A stretch of DNA of 64,000 bases from Nitrospirota bacterium (GTDB lineage: Bacteria; Nitrospirota; Nitrospiria; Nitrospirales; Nitrospiraceae): assembly GCA_002737345.1 (NCBI GenBank), contig NSIK01000010.1:63014-127013 (forward strand). The letters run 5' to 3'. The notes beneath the pieces are model-generated. The model was not told where the DNA came from. It did not search any database and saw only the letters and a program-made list of their open reading frames with translations. The first letter of the stretch is position 1. Each line of letters opens with the position of its first letter. A program made the translations under genes and the position numbers. Positions 1-9,544 of this stretch are shown piece after piece.

Positions 1-777
1 GGTTCCCGGATCGGGCTTATCGCCGGACCAGGCAGGGTTCGGACTGGCCGGATGGTCGAGGGTCCTAATCACTCCCTCGACAATGTCATCGACATAAGTA
101 AAGTCACGGCGCATCTTCCCGTGGTTGTAAACCTCAATAGTCTTCCCTTCCAGGATCGCCTTCGTGAAAATGAAGAGGGCCATATCGGGCCGACCCCAAG
201 GCCCATAGACCGTAAAAAACCGCAGACCCGTGCACGGAATCCGGTAGAGATGCGCGTAGCAATGGGCCATGAGTTCGTTGGCCTTCTTGCTGGCCGCATA
301 GAGTGAAATAGGATGGTCGACGTTGTCATGAATCGAAAAGGGCATCTGGGTATTGCCGCCGTAGACGGAACTCGACGAGGCATAGACCAGGTGCTTCACC
401 TTCGCGTGACGGCAGCCTTCGAGAATATTTAGAAACCCTTCGATGTTGCTATCCGTATAGGCATGCGGGTTCACCAGCGAATACCGTACGCCGGCTTGCG
501 CCGCCAGATGGACCACCTTCACAATCGGCTGTTCGGCAAAAAGCTTCCGCATCTTCACCCGGTTCGCCAGATCCGTTTTGGTAAAGGTGAACTGCCTGAA
601 GGGCTTCAGCTTCGCCAACCGCGCTTTCTTTAGTCTCACGTCGTAATAATCGTTCACGTTGTCGAGCCCGATTACCTTCTCGCCTCGCTCCAGCAATCTG
701 ATTGCCGTATGAAAACCGATAAATCCTGCGACGCCGGTCACGAGGATTGGAGGCTGCTCTGTCTTGCGTATGGCCAT
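1..777 (-). CDS. NAD-dependent epimerase/dehydratase (nucleotide-sugar epimerase), 3' end outside window
   Basis: Minus-strand reading from ATG at 777 gives [26 protein letters not shown]..., a Rossmann GxxGFIG motif typical of extended SDR epimerases; runs off the window edge. Confidence 0.85.
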   Translation of the reverse strand, partial: MAIRKTEQPPILVTGVAGFIGFHTAIRLLERGEKVIGLDNVNDYYDVRLKKARLAKLKPFRQFTFTKTDLANRVKMRKLFAEQPIVKVVHLAAQAGVRYSLVNPHAYTDSNIEGFLNILEGCRHAKVKHLVYASSSSVYGGNTQMPFSIHDNVDHPISLYAASKKANELMAHCYAHLYRIPCTGLRFFTVYGPWGRPDMALFIFTKAILEGKTIEVYNHGKMRRDFTYVDDIVEGVIRTLDHPASPNPAWSGDKPDPGT

Positions 778-818
778 AATTAATCCTTATCGATCTAACA
801 GGATGCTGAAACAGCCTG

Positions 819-2450
819 CTAACGAGACAGGCTGCCGGCCTTCATGAAGGGGGGATCGCCATGGTCGAGCCGGTAGAGGGACAGAGGCGTCAAGGCCTCT
901 CCTGTCTTCATCGGTACCACCAGCCCGTTGGCTGCTCCACGAAACAGATCCAGCGCCTGCCCGCAATGATACGCGCATCCATTGGGAGCGAGAAGATCCT
1001 TGAGGGATTCCGGCCTCTCCCAATGGGCCGTCACCAAGGCCGAGCGGGCGGGATTCCGTTTGCTAAACATGAACGAGAGATGATCCGGATACCAGTCTGC
1101 GCCGCCCGTGGCATAAGACACGAAGAGTGTGGCCTTCGCCGCCGCGCAGATCTCTGCCAAATACGAATTCGTGAGATAGCCGTTTTCTCCCACGTCCAGC
1201 CATTTGCCTGGATGAGACAAGGGCGCATGCGCCGCATGGCCACGGACTTCGAGCAATTGCTGCTGCGAGGCTAGCACCAGCGAAATCGGCCCATGTTTCT
1301 GTACGAGCGCCTGAATCACTCCATCCTTGAGCGCGGACTTGCCGCTGTTCGTCGGCCCGCTATCTGCATGCACAAGCACGTTGTAGCCCCGGTCGGCAAT
1401 GAGGTAACAGTTGCGCGGCATTTCCAGGTCGCAGGGATCTTCGCCGTAGAAAGGTACGGAGTAGACCGCCCCTCCCTCAAAAGCCCAACTCTCTCCATGC
1501 GCCAATTCAATCACATTGCCAAATCCCAGCTCGCGCAAAAGCGACAGATAATCATAGGACAGGATGCGACGATTTCTTCGGCTTGGCACGATAATCGGCG
1601 TGTCCTTGGGCAAGTGCAACAGCGTCCGAGGGTCCACGTGATCGTCGTGATCATGGGTCAGAAATACGGCAGCCGGCTTGGGCAAGAGCGATCCCCAGAG
1701 CGAGGGGATAGACGATTCGGCAAACCAGGGAAGCAGCCAGGGATCGAATAATAGGGCCTGGTTCTGTTGCCGATACAGCAATGCGGCATGGCCGAGATGA
1801 AGCGTGTCTTTATCTTGCAGCGTCTCGAACCAGTGGGACCGGACAGAGGAGGTATTAGCGCTGACCAAACATTCATGCTGGTGCAGCGCTTCCATCAGTC
1901 GCGTGAGGACTCGTTCCCCGTCCCGGCCCGAAGTCGCCACCACTGTTCTGATTTCATCGGGCTGATGGGTGCCGTCCAGCAACCCTAAAAGCTTTCCCAC
2001 CAGAGGCCCCAACTGTCGCTGATCAAATCCGATCGGAATGGCCTGCCGCTTCACAGAATGAAAAATCCTGAGTCCACCGTTGGTGACCGTGGCGGATTTA
2101 GTGAGATCGGTCGGAAACTCCCATTGGAAGGTCCCGTCAGGCTTTCGCCCGCAGCGAATGTGCTGCTGCAGATGGGGGCGAGTGCTGATTACTTCCGCAT
2201 AGGCATCCTCCAATCGCCTCTGGCGATCCGGGTCGTCCACCGGAGCCCGCTTGGAAAATACATCGCTGATCGATGTATCGATCGCGCTAGAAAAGAGGCT
2301 ATGGGCTTCCTGGAGACTCGCGACGACTTCCGGCGCCACGCCTGCAACAAAGGGAAAAGGCCCGGGAGCCTCGGCGCTCTCCAGTTGCACCCATGACCAG
2401 GGCGCCAGGCTGAGATACTGATGTTTCGGCAGGCTGTCCCAGATCTTCAT
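819..2450 (-). CDS. MBL-fold metallohydrolase with extra N-terminal region
   Basis: ORF 819..2501; HDHDDHVDP metal motif. Start probably MKIWDSL at 2450 because upstream residues derive from a low-complexity repeat. Confidence 0.75.
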   Translation of the reverse strand: MKIWDSLPKHQYLSLAPWSWVQLESAEAPGPFPFVAGVAPEVVASLQEAHSLFSSAIDTSISDVFSKRAPVDDPDRQRRLEDAYAEVISTRPHLQQHIRCGRKPDGTFQWEFPTDLTKSATVTNGGLRIFHSVKRQAIPIGFDQRQLGPLVGKLLGLLDGTHQPDEIRTVVATSGRDGERVLTRLMEALHQHECLVSANTSSVRSHWFETLQDKDTLHLGHAALLYRQQNQALLFDPWLLPWFAESSIPSLWGSLLPKPAAVFLTHDHDDHVDPRTLLHLPKDTPIIVPSRRNRRILSYDYLSLLRELGFGNVIELAHGESWAFEGGAVYSVPFYGEDPCDLEMPRNCYLIADRGYNVLVHADSGPTNSGKSALKDGVIQALVQKHGPISLVLASQQQLLEVRGHAAHAPLSHPGKWLDVGENGYLTNSYLAEICAAAKATLFVSYATGGADWYPDHLSFMFSKRNPARSALVTAHWERPESLKDLLAPNGCAYHCGQALDLFRGAANGLVVPMKTGEALTPLSLYRLDHGDPPFMKAGSLSR

Positions 2451-2523
2451 AATTGTGATGGATGATGAGTGATGCGTGATGGGTCTGAAACGGGTGTCCA
2501 CCTGGCGTGTAACCGGTCACTCA

Positions 2524-2973
2524 TCACCGATCACTCGTCACTTCCCATTTGAGCTTGCTGATGTTCGGTTCATACAGAGCCTGCACCACGTTTCCATCCG
2601 GGTCGGAGAAATAAAACGAATAGCTGCCGTCGCGATGTTGCTTCGGCTGCTTCACGACCTGCCCACCCAGTTGCGGCAAGCGCGGCTCAATCTCCCGGTA
2701 CATCCGGTCCACTACCTCAGGGCTCTCCACAATCACGCCGACATGATCCAGCAATTGCCCCTTCAGCGGCCGATAGGCCTCCAGCTCAGATGGTGGAATC
2801 TGGTGCAAAGCGAAACTATCCGAGCCGGAGCTGAGATAGATATTGTCCTGGTCCGGCTCCCACACCACCTGCATCCCCAACAACTGTTCGTAAAACGCAC
2901 GGGAACGAGCAAGATTCGTGACGCGTAGCGCCACATGTCGCAATCCTCGATGAAGCGGACCAGCCATAATCAA
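2524..2973 (-). CDS. VOC family (glyoxalase/dioxygenase-like) protein
   Basis: GLRHVALRVTNLARSRAFYEQLLGM...FYFSDPDGNVVQ. Confidence 0.85.
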   Translation of the reverse strand: MIMAGPLHRGLRHVALRVTNLARSRAFYEQLLGMQVVWEPDQDNIYLSSGSDSFALHQIPPSELEAYRPLKGQLLDHVGVIVESPEVVDRMYREIEPRLPQLGGQVVKQPKQHRDGSYSFYFSDPDGNVVQALYEPNISKLKWEVTSDR

Positions 2974-3111
2974 CCTCTATTATAGTCGTGCTCGTATAGT
3001 AGGGAGCCACTTCGGCTCCGTCAATTAAAAACCCAGGGAGCGAAAAGGACTATGAACCTCACTGCACCACCTAGCAGACTACGGAAAAACTCGGTGCATC
3101 CGAGTTTAGAC

Positions 3112-3236
3112 CTCGCTGATGGCCCGGATGAGCCCCCCGCTGTGTGCGTCCAACGAGGGCCTTCTGAGACCGCGCGTTGCGCGAGCACAAGGGACTCACC
3201 AGGCCATCCCACTTTTTAGCATCCTGATAGTGCGGC
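3112..3236 (-). repeat. Dispersed structured repeat, copy 1
   Basis: About 110 bp clearly similar to 5981..6092, e.g. gcgtccaacgaggg(c/t)cttctgaga(c/t)cgcgcgttg. Confidence 0.8.
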
Positions 3237-3302
3237 TGCACTTCGACTGCCCGCTATGGTACGATGTATGTGGTTTCGATCTTCAACAAGGAGTTCATTG
3301 CC

Positions 3303-4136
3303 ATGTCTCTTCGATTGATTCTTGTTGCGACCCTGCTCTGCCTCTCAATGCACCCATCCCCGCTCCTCGCCGCCGACCAACCGCTTAAGGACTCGACGGG
3401 CAAAGACGGCGCGCCGATGGTCGCCGTCCAGGCCGGCGTCTTTCCCATGGGAGTCCCGCACGGAGACCGGGATGGAGGGCGCGATGAATATCCGCGCCAT
3501 GACGTGTTCGTGGACACATTTTTTATCGATAAATTTGAAGTGACCAACGGCCGTTATCTGGGGTTCGTCAAGGCCACAGGCCATCGGGTCCCGCAGAATC
3601 CAAAAAATCCAACCAGAAATCTCTGGCAGGGAGAGGCCATCACCGACACGATGACCGACCGGCCCGTCATCAATGTGGACTGGCTTGACGCGGAAGCCTA
3701 CTGCAAGTGGGCAGGTAAGCGCCTTCCGACCGAAGCGGAATGGGAAAAGGCGGCCAAGGGCATAGCCGACCGGCGATTCCCCTGGGGCAATGTCGAGCCC
3801 ACGAACAAACATCTGAACTTCAATCAGCAATGGACCGGCGAAAAAACCTTGATGCCGGTCGGGAGCTACGAATTGGGCAAGAGCCCCTTCGGCGCCTACG
3901 ACATGGCCGGCAATGTCTGGGAATGGGTTAACGACTGGTACGATGCACGATACTACGAGAAGAGCCCGGCGAAGAATCCTCAGGGTCCGGATAGCGGAAC
4001 CAAGAAAGTCATTCGGGGCGCGGGCTGGCAGAACGAGACCCCAACGGTCCGCATCTTCACCCGCGTGGACAGCGATCCAACGATCCGCAACGAGTCCACG
4101 GGCTTCCGCTGCGCGGTCACATCCGCGGTCCAATAG
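3303..4136 (+). CDS. SUMF1/formylglycine-generating-enzyme-like secreted protein
   Basis: EVTNGRY...AYCKWAGKRLPTEAEWEKAAKG...AYDMAGNVWEWVNDWYD...GFRCA; signal peptide at MSLRLILVATLLCL. Confidence 0.85.
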   Translation: MSLRLILVATLLCLSMHPSPLLAADQPLKDSTGKDGAPMVAVQAGVFPMGVPHGDRDGGRDEYPRHDVFVDTFFIDKFEVTNGRYLGFVKATGHRVPQNPKNPTRNLWQGEAITDTMTDRPVINVDWLDAEAYCKWAGKRLPTEAEWEKAAKGIADRRFPWGNVEPTNKHLNFNQQWTGEKTLMPVGSYELGKSPFGAYDMAGNVWEWVNDWYDARYYEKSPAKNPQGPDSGTKKVIRGAGWQNETPTVRIFTRVDSDPTIRNESTGFRCAVTSAVQ

Positions 4137-4144
4137 AGATCGTC

Positions 4145-4987
4145 ATGAACGGAACGGGATTCTCCGGCCTTGCGGTCGCTGCATTCGAAAGCCGTATGGC
4201 CAAGGAGATGGCCCGGCTGATCGAACATTGTGGCGGCAAGCCTCTTGTGGCTCCTGCTCTCCAGGAGGTTCCGATTCAGGATAATGCCGCTGCCTTACGT
4301 TTGGGCGACGAATTGATCGGCGGACAGATCGATCTCCTGATCCTCATGACGGGAGTCGGCGCTACCGCCCTCCTCGACATTCTCCAATCGCGCCATCCCC
4401 TGCCGTCGATCCTGGAGGGGCTCAAACGGACGGCAACCGTGGCCCGCGGCCCCAAGCCTGCTGCGGCGCTCAAGGCCCATGGCATCACTCCGACACTCAC
4501 CGTGCCGGAGCCGAATACTTGGATGGAAGTGCTGGCTACGCTGGATTCCTACCGGCCCCTCAAAGGCCTCCGCGTCGCAGTCCAAGAATATGGGGCATCC
4601 AACCCTGAGCTCGTGGAATCCCTAAAGCAGCGTGGAGCAGACGTCTTCCCCGTGCCCATTTATCGTTGGACGCTCCCAGAGGACAAGGCCCCGTTGCAGC
4701 AGGTGCTCGGCGAGATTCTTGCGGGGAAGGTTCAGGTGATGTTGATCACCAACGCCGCGCAGATCGATCATGTGATGCAATTACTCGAACAGGGCGGCAA
4801 CATCGCGCGATTCACAGAAGCTTGCAGAAAAATGGTCATAGCGTCCATTGGCCCCACCGCCAGCGAACGCCTCCGCCATTACCATCTCCCCATCGACTTC
4901 GAACCCGCCCACTCGAAAATGGGCATCCTGGTCAAAGAGACCAGCGAGCAGGCCCAGACTCTTCTTCAACAGAAGCAATCAGCCTAA
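4145..4987 (+). CDS. hemD: Uroporphyrinogen-III synthase (HemD family)
   Basis: HemD-like architecture: FESRMAKEMARLIEHCGGKP...SIGPTASERLRHY. Confidence 0.75.
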   Translation: MNGTGFSGLAVAAFESRMAKEMARLIEHCGGKPLVAPALQEVPIQDNAAALRLGDELIGGQIDLLILMTGVGATALLDILQSRHPLPSILEGLKRTATVARGPKPAAALKAHGITPTLTVPEPNTWMEVLATLDSYRPLKGLRVAVQEYGASNPELVESLKQRGADVFPVPIYRWTLPEDKAPLQQVLGEILAGKVQVMLITNAAQIDHVMQLLEQGGNIARFTEACRKMVIASIGPTASERLRHYHLPIDFEPAHSKMGILVKETSEQAQTLLQQKQSA

Positions 4988-5000
4988 GCCTACTGAGCCG

Positions 5001-5897
5001 CTACTCTTTTGCGTCGCGTGCGCAGCGAAAACCCATCCAGTTCATTTTGGTGCTGGGGTCGGTCCCGTTCCGTTGCGCGCCTCGCACACTCGGCGTGCTG
5101 TCGATCCAGCCTCCACCACGGAAACTCTTCTGAGTCCCATTCTCAGGCCCCTTGGGATTTCGGTCTGGCGCAGTCTTGTAATATTCCTTGTCGTACCAGT
5201 CCGCCACCCACTCGGCCACGTTCCCCGCCATCTGGAACGTGCCATAGGGACCGACGGCATTGTCGTATTTGTCCACGGAAATGATCGGGGGATACAGCAC
5301 CAGCCGCTCGGGGCGATCGCGCACTGGACCGGACAAACCGGTGCGGCCAAAGTTTGCACGTGATAAGCCGGCAGGCTGATTACCCCAAGGATAAATCCGC
5401 CCGTCTTCGCCGCGCGCTGCTTTCTCCCATTCCGCTTCCGTCGGGAGCCTTTTGCCCGCCCACTTGCAGTAGGCGTCGGCATCGGCCCAGGACACATGCA
5501 TCACAGGATGGCTGGCCATCGTCTCCTGGAAGTTCCCACCGTCGTACTGCCAATCGATAAGCGGCGGCAAATCCTTAGCCAGGACATACTTCAAATATTG
5601 CACGGTCGTCACTTCGAACTGATCAATCTCGTAGGCGTCAAGATAGATTGTCCGCTGAGGGAGCTCCGCCGGGTAGGCATTGCGGTCGACCTTCTTGTCG
5701 CTCCCCATCAGAAAAGGCCCGACGGGAATCCGGACCATCTCGTCATGAGCCGGTAACTTTGCCCGCTCGATCGCGAGCTTCTTGCCTTCGGGAGTCCACT
5801 CCCGCACGACATCGGACACATCCAAGGCATGGGCGGATCCGCTGATTCCGATTACCCCTGCGATCACAGCACTGACCACCATTCCACAAGCTCCCAC
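5001..5897 (-). CDS. SUMF1/formylglycine-generating-enzyme-like secreted protein
   Basis: AYCKWAGKRLPTEAEWEKAARGEDGRIYPWGN...MAGNVAEWVADWYD...GFRCA. Confidence 0.85.
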   Translation of the reverse strand: MGACGMVVSAVIAGVIGISGSAHALDVSDVVREWTPEGKKLAIERAKLPAHDEMVRIPVGPFLMGSDKKVDRNAYPAELPQRTIYLDAYEIDQFEVTTVQYLKYVLAKDLPPLIDWQYDGGNFQETMASHPVMHVSWADADAYCKWAGKRLPTEAEWEKAARGEDGRIYPWGNQPAGLSRANFGRTGLSGPVRDRPERLVLYPPIISVDKYDNAVGPYGTFQMAGNVAEWVADWYDKEYYKTAPDRNPKGPENGTQKSFRGGGWIDSTPSVRGAQRNGTDPSTKMNWMGFRCARDAKE

Positions 5898-5980
5898 GAT
5901 TCAGCCTCCTTGCTACCTTACAGGCCGGGGCGGGAGGCTCCAGCGCTTCTTGTTTCTTGAAATCTTCCAACGGATGAAAA

Positions 5981-6092
5981 TTAACCGGGCGAGTCCCCCA
6001 TTGCGCGCGTCCAACGAGGGTCTTCTGAGATCGCGCGTTGTGCGAACACAAGGGACTCGCCGGGTCATCCCACTTTTTCAGCATCCTGTTAA
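5981..6092 (-). repeat. Dispersed structured repeat, copy 2
   Basis: Similar to 3112..3236; contains 10-bp inverted arms GGCGAGTCCC/GGGACTCGCC (5988..5997, 6052..6061). Confidence 0.8.
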
Positions 6093-6700
6093 TTCTTCGC
6101 TTTGATGCACTCGATCTCAAGCCGAACCTGGACCTCATCGCCGACGACGAGCCCGCCGCTATCCAACGTCTTGTTCCAAACCATCCCGAAGTCTTTGCGA
6201 TTGAGCTTCCCCTCGGCGCTAAACCCGGCCCTGGTATTACCCCAAGGATCTTTCGTCGCGCCATTATAATGGCCAGCCAGCACGATCTCTCTGGTCACCC
6301 CGTGCAGCGTGAGGTCTCCCAACGCCAGGTACCCCTCTTCAGTTTTTTTGTAGCTCTTCATCTTGAAGGTCATCGTCGAATACCGTTCCACGTCAAAAAA
6401 ATCTGCATTCCGCAAATGCGCATCCCGCTTTTCGTGATTCGTGTTCACCGAGGCGGTCTTGATTGTCGCTTCGATCGCCTTCACCGTTCCGGCTTCGGCA
6501 TCCATCTCGATAAACCCGGCATAGTCCATGAATCGGCCGGTCGTCTTGGAGACGACCATATGGGCCACGCGGAACTCCACCGTCGAATGGTCCGGATCGA
6601 CGTTCCAACGAACCGGCTCTGCCTGGACTGTGAATGGGAGACAGACCATCGTTCCGAACCAAAGGAACAGGAGCCAACTCTTTTTTCTCTTCTGTACCAT
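6089..6700 (-). CDS. YceI family periplasmic protein
   Basis: WNVDPDHSTVEFRVAHMVVSKTTGRF... Confidence 0.9.
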   Translation of the reverse strand: MVQKRKKSWLLFLWFGTMVCLPFTVQAEPVRWNVDPDHSTVEFRVAHMVVSKTTGRFMDYAGFIEMDAEAGTVKAIEATIKTASVNTNHEKRDAHLRNADFFDVERYSTMTFKMKSYKKTEEGYLALGDLTLHGVTREIVLAGHYNGATKDPWGNTRAGFSAEGKLNRKDFGMVWNKTLDSGGLVVGDEVQVRLEIECIKAKN

Positions 6701-6751
6701 GGATCTCCTCCTTGCAAAATGTAGGGCTGGCGAGCCTGAACTGGTGATGGA

Positions 6752-7741
6752 TTATTTCTTCGACGGCTGGCCCGGCGCCTCGGGCTTGCCCTGTAACGGA
6801 CTCCCGTCTGGCTCCATCCCAAGGGGCCTAACCTGACTACCAGTGCGCATCCGGACATGCACATCGACTGGCCCGTCCTCCAGCTCGGCAGAAAATGGCG
6901 GAAATGGTTGAGCCTGGATCACCGCATGAATTCCGGCTTCGTCGATTTCGCGCGCGCCCGAACCCTTCTCAACCTCGATCAACTGCGCCCGACCATTGGG
7001 ATACAATTTGAAACGGATCTTCACCGTTTCGCTGCTAGGGGCATGCCGGACTGCTCGGACATGGCGGGCCCAAGTGCGGTTAATGAGTTGGCTCACCTGC
7101 CGCCAATAGGCTTTCTTCTCTCCCGATAAGGTGCGCGCGCCGAGATCTTCCTCGAACACGGGATGGGCCACAATCGGCGCCACAGCCTTTTGCACTTCCT
7201 CCACAATGACATCTTCCCCCGGCAATGCCTCGCCCTGAACAGGAGGCAATGCCCTCTCCTCACTCACCGGCTCCGTCTGATCCAACGTGATGTAGACCAC
7301 CCGCCGAAGGAATCGTTCCGCTTTGTCTGAACGGGATCGCGCGAAAGTCACTTGGACTCGCGCCGCCTTGGGTGGCACGGAGGTCCGGCTCATCGGAATC
7401 GGCTCAAGCGTGACCGTCCCCTGCCACACCAAGAACGCTGCATCAGGCTCAAGGGTGACCGTTCGCGGGTAAAACACTTTTGATTCACAGATCGCGACCA
7501 CCGGAGCCCTCCCAATGGCCTGGCCACGAAGCAATATCCTCAAAGTAACCGGCTTGCCGGCCTGTTGATCCCCTATCGACTCCGGTTGGTTCAACTCGAA
7601 CTGCACCCACCGTTTCATGGGGTTGGACGAAGCAACGGGCTGCGGCAAGGAAGCTGAAAAGGCTGGTGAGAGGAGAAGGAAGCTGGCCACACAGCACAGC
7701 TCTGCGAGCAACATAAGAATTCGGTGGTGCAGCGTCTTCAT
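6752..7741 (-). CDS. TonB C-terminal-like protein (energy transducer-like)
   Basis: C-terminal IRFKLYPNGRAQLIEVEKGSGAREIDEAGIHAVIQAQPFPPF resembles the TonB C-terminal domain. Confidence 0.6.
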   Translation of the reverse strand: MKTLHHRILMLLAELCCVASFLLLSPAFSASLPQPVASSNPMKRWVQFELNQPESIGDQQAGKPVTLRILLRGQAIGRAPVVAICESKVFYPRTVTLEPDAAFLVWQGTVTLEPIPMSRTSVPPKAARVQVTFARSRSDKAERFLRRVVYITLDQTEPVSEERALPPVQGEALPGEDVIVEEVQKAVAPIVAHPVFEEDLGARTLSGEKKAYWRQVSQLINRTWARHVRAVRHAPSSETVKIRFKLYPNGRAQLIEVEKGSGAREIDEAGIHAVIQAQPFPPFSAELEDGPVDVHVRMRTGSQVRPLGMEPDGSPLQGKPEAPGQPSKK

Positions 7742-7858
7742 GGGTCGTATCCTACCCATCTCGCGAACCCTAGCGCAACCGGACGGGGTAAGCGGAATAG
7801 TATCAGGCCGGCATCCCCTCTTCGCCCAGTGCCTGTACCTGCTGTAATACCAACTCCA

Positions 7859-8035
7859 CAGCTAGCAGAAGGGATCTATGTCGTGGGGTGCAGTGACCCA
7901 GTCGTGCCGGAAGGCCAAACCAGGATTCGGGCACAGATGTCAACGGCCCATACAAGAGAACAACTTTCGCCACCTGTTACCGCCTTCGTGAAGGTCGGTC
8001 GGGAACTGGGCGTGCCAATAGAAGCGTCTATCTGA
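7859..8035 (+). pseudogene. Fossil of glycine C-acetyltransferase (2-amino-3-ketobutyrate CoA ligase) C-terminus
   Basis: LAEGIYVVGCSDPVVPEGQTRIRAQMSTAHTREQLSPPVTAFVKVGRELGV matches the family C-terminal motif; PLP-enzyme body missing. Confidence 0.75.
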
Positions 8036-8105
8036 TCGGTCCGATCCATTCAGACTATCTCGTTGCTCCAGACAGACCGGATAGATCAAACAGACGGCCC
8101 TGACT

Positions 8106-9107
8106 CTATTCCCTAGTCGCCTTCGCCCGTTTCTGCCGATAAGCGTTGCGGACGGCAGTATAGAGATCGAGCGTGGCTTCCTCGATTCCCTCAAACTTTT
8201 CAAGGTTTATCGAACGCTCGTTCACCATTTCCTCGATTCGGACACCAAGTTGGAACCACATGGAGGTCGTCCGATTCTTGTGAGCAATGATGGAGGGAAT
8301 GTGCTTGACCTCGACGATCGGCGCGACCAGCCAGTTGATCGGGTTCAAGGCCATGTCGCCAAGAAATCCGGCGAAGTCCCTGACGGTAAAGGGAGGGAGC
8401 AGCGGCAACACCAAATAGGGACCAGGCTTGACGCCATACCGACTAAGGGTCTGGCCCATATCTTCTTCCGGCGTCTCCAGTCCCATATCCTTGGCCACGT
8501 CCACGATCCCCAATCCGCCTAACGTGCTATTCACAAGGAACCGCCCCACTTCGATGCTAGCCCCCTTGAACTTCCCTTGAAATGCATTGTTGAGCAAGCG
8601 GGGGGGGAATCGCAGGTTGTAATAGATATTCTTGATACTCACCTGCACCCAGTCCGGCAACAGAAAATTGTACCCCTTCGCAGCCGGCTTGAGCACAAAC
8701 TCATCGAGCTGACGGTTGAATGCAAAGACACGGGTATTCATCGGTTCCCAAGGGTCATAGACCTCACCAGCTTCTGCATCGCCCGTGGAAAAGGGATCAA
8801 GTGATTCGTCTGGAGGATAGTATTCATTGGCCCTGGCGAATGGATCAACGGCCCTGACGAAAGGATCAAGTCTGGGATCCTTATCATCGGCCCGAATGAA
8901 ACTATCGGGCTGGTTGTCCTGCGCAGTATCTGGCGATGGGGAAGAGGCCGATGCAAGGGTCTGCTCCATGCCAAGACTCGCGTTGCTTCTTTCCTGTGGC
9001 TGTATTGTGGTGGTTTTGCCCGCACAGCCGGGAGCAAACAGTGTCGCGAAACCCAGCAGACTGAATGTCAGCAGACGAGAAGAACGCCTCATGATTTCCT
9101 TAGCCAT
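8106..9107 (-). CDS. mlaA: MlaA/VacJ family lipoprotein
   Basis: YDPWEPMNTRVFAFNRQLDEFVLKPAAKGYNFLLPDWVQVSIKNIYYNLRFPPRLLNNAFQGKFKGA; lipobox GCAG. Confidence 0.9.
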   Translation of the reverse strand: MAKEIMRRSSRLLTFSLLGFATLFAPGCAGKTTTIQPQERSNASLGMEQTLASASSPSPDTAQDNQPDSFIRADDKDPRLDPFVRAVDPFARANEYYPPDESLDPFSTGDAEAGEVYDPWEPMNTRVFAFNRQLDEFVLKPAAKGYNFLLPDWVQVSIKNIYYNLRFPPRLLNNAFQGKFKGASIEVGRFLVNSTLGGLGIVDVAKDMGLETPEEDMGQTLSRYGVKPGPYLVLPLLPPFTVRDFAGFLGDMALNPINWLVAPIVEVKHIPSIIAHKNRTTSMWFQLGVRIEEMVNERSINLEKFEGIEEATLDLYTAVRNAYRQKRAKATRE

Positions 9108-9242
9108 TATGCCTATTCAACCACCACCACGTCGCTCCGAGCAAACCCATGGGGTTATCGAAGGATATTTTATCAAATAGCCAACCAATAGCCAATCAAT
9201 TTAAATCATTCCGATCTGTAGGGACCCGGTACGAGGAGCGCG

Positions 9243-9510
9243 TTACCACCGGATAACGGGTGGGACGAACTCAGCCCATTGCTGAAAATAGGCGGCGCCT
9301 CCGACCTGGTCCGTGCTGTTATGCTCGGCGCCCTCGATGAGAGAGAAAGACTTGGGCGGTTTCGCCGCCGCGAAAACCTGCCGGCTCTCCACATACCAGC
9401 CGAACAGCTGCGCCCCGTCAGCTGCTGTCAGCGAGACCTCTCCCAGCGGCAAGCCGCTGAGAGATTTCCAGTCCCAATCCTTCCAGGAATCTGGGTGAAA
9501 CACAACCGTT
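9243..9510 (-). pseudogene. Alpha/beta hydrolase with in-frame loss of the catalytic core
   Basis: VVFHPDSWKDWDWKSLSGLPLGEVSLTAADGAQLFGWYVESRQ joined directly to VFAAAKPPKSFSLIEGAEHNSTDQVGGAAYFQQWAEFV. Confidence 0.7.
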
Positions 9511-9544
9511 TCATCGAGGATACTCACGCGATCCCCCGCTGCAC

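Noticed and set aside
3345-4133. 262-aa minus-strand ORF opposite the first FGE-like gene
   Set aside because: Shadow ORF; the plus strand has clear SUMF1 motifs
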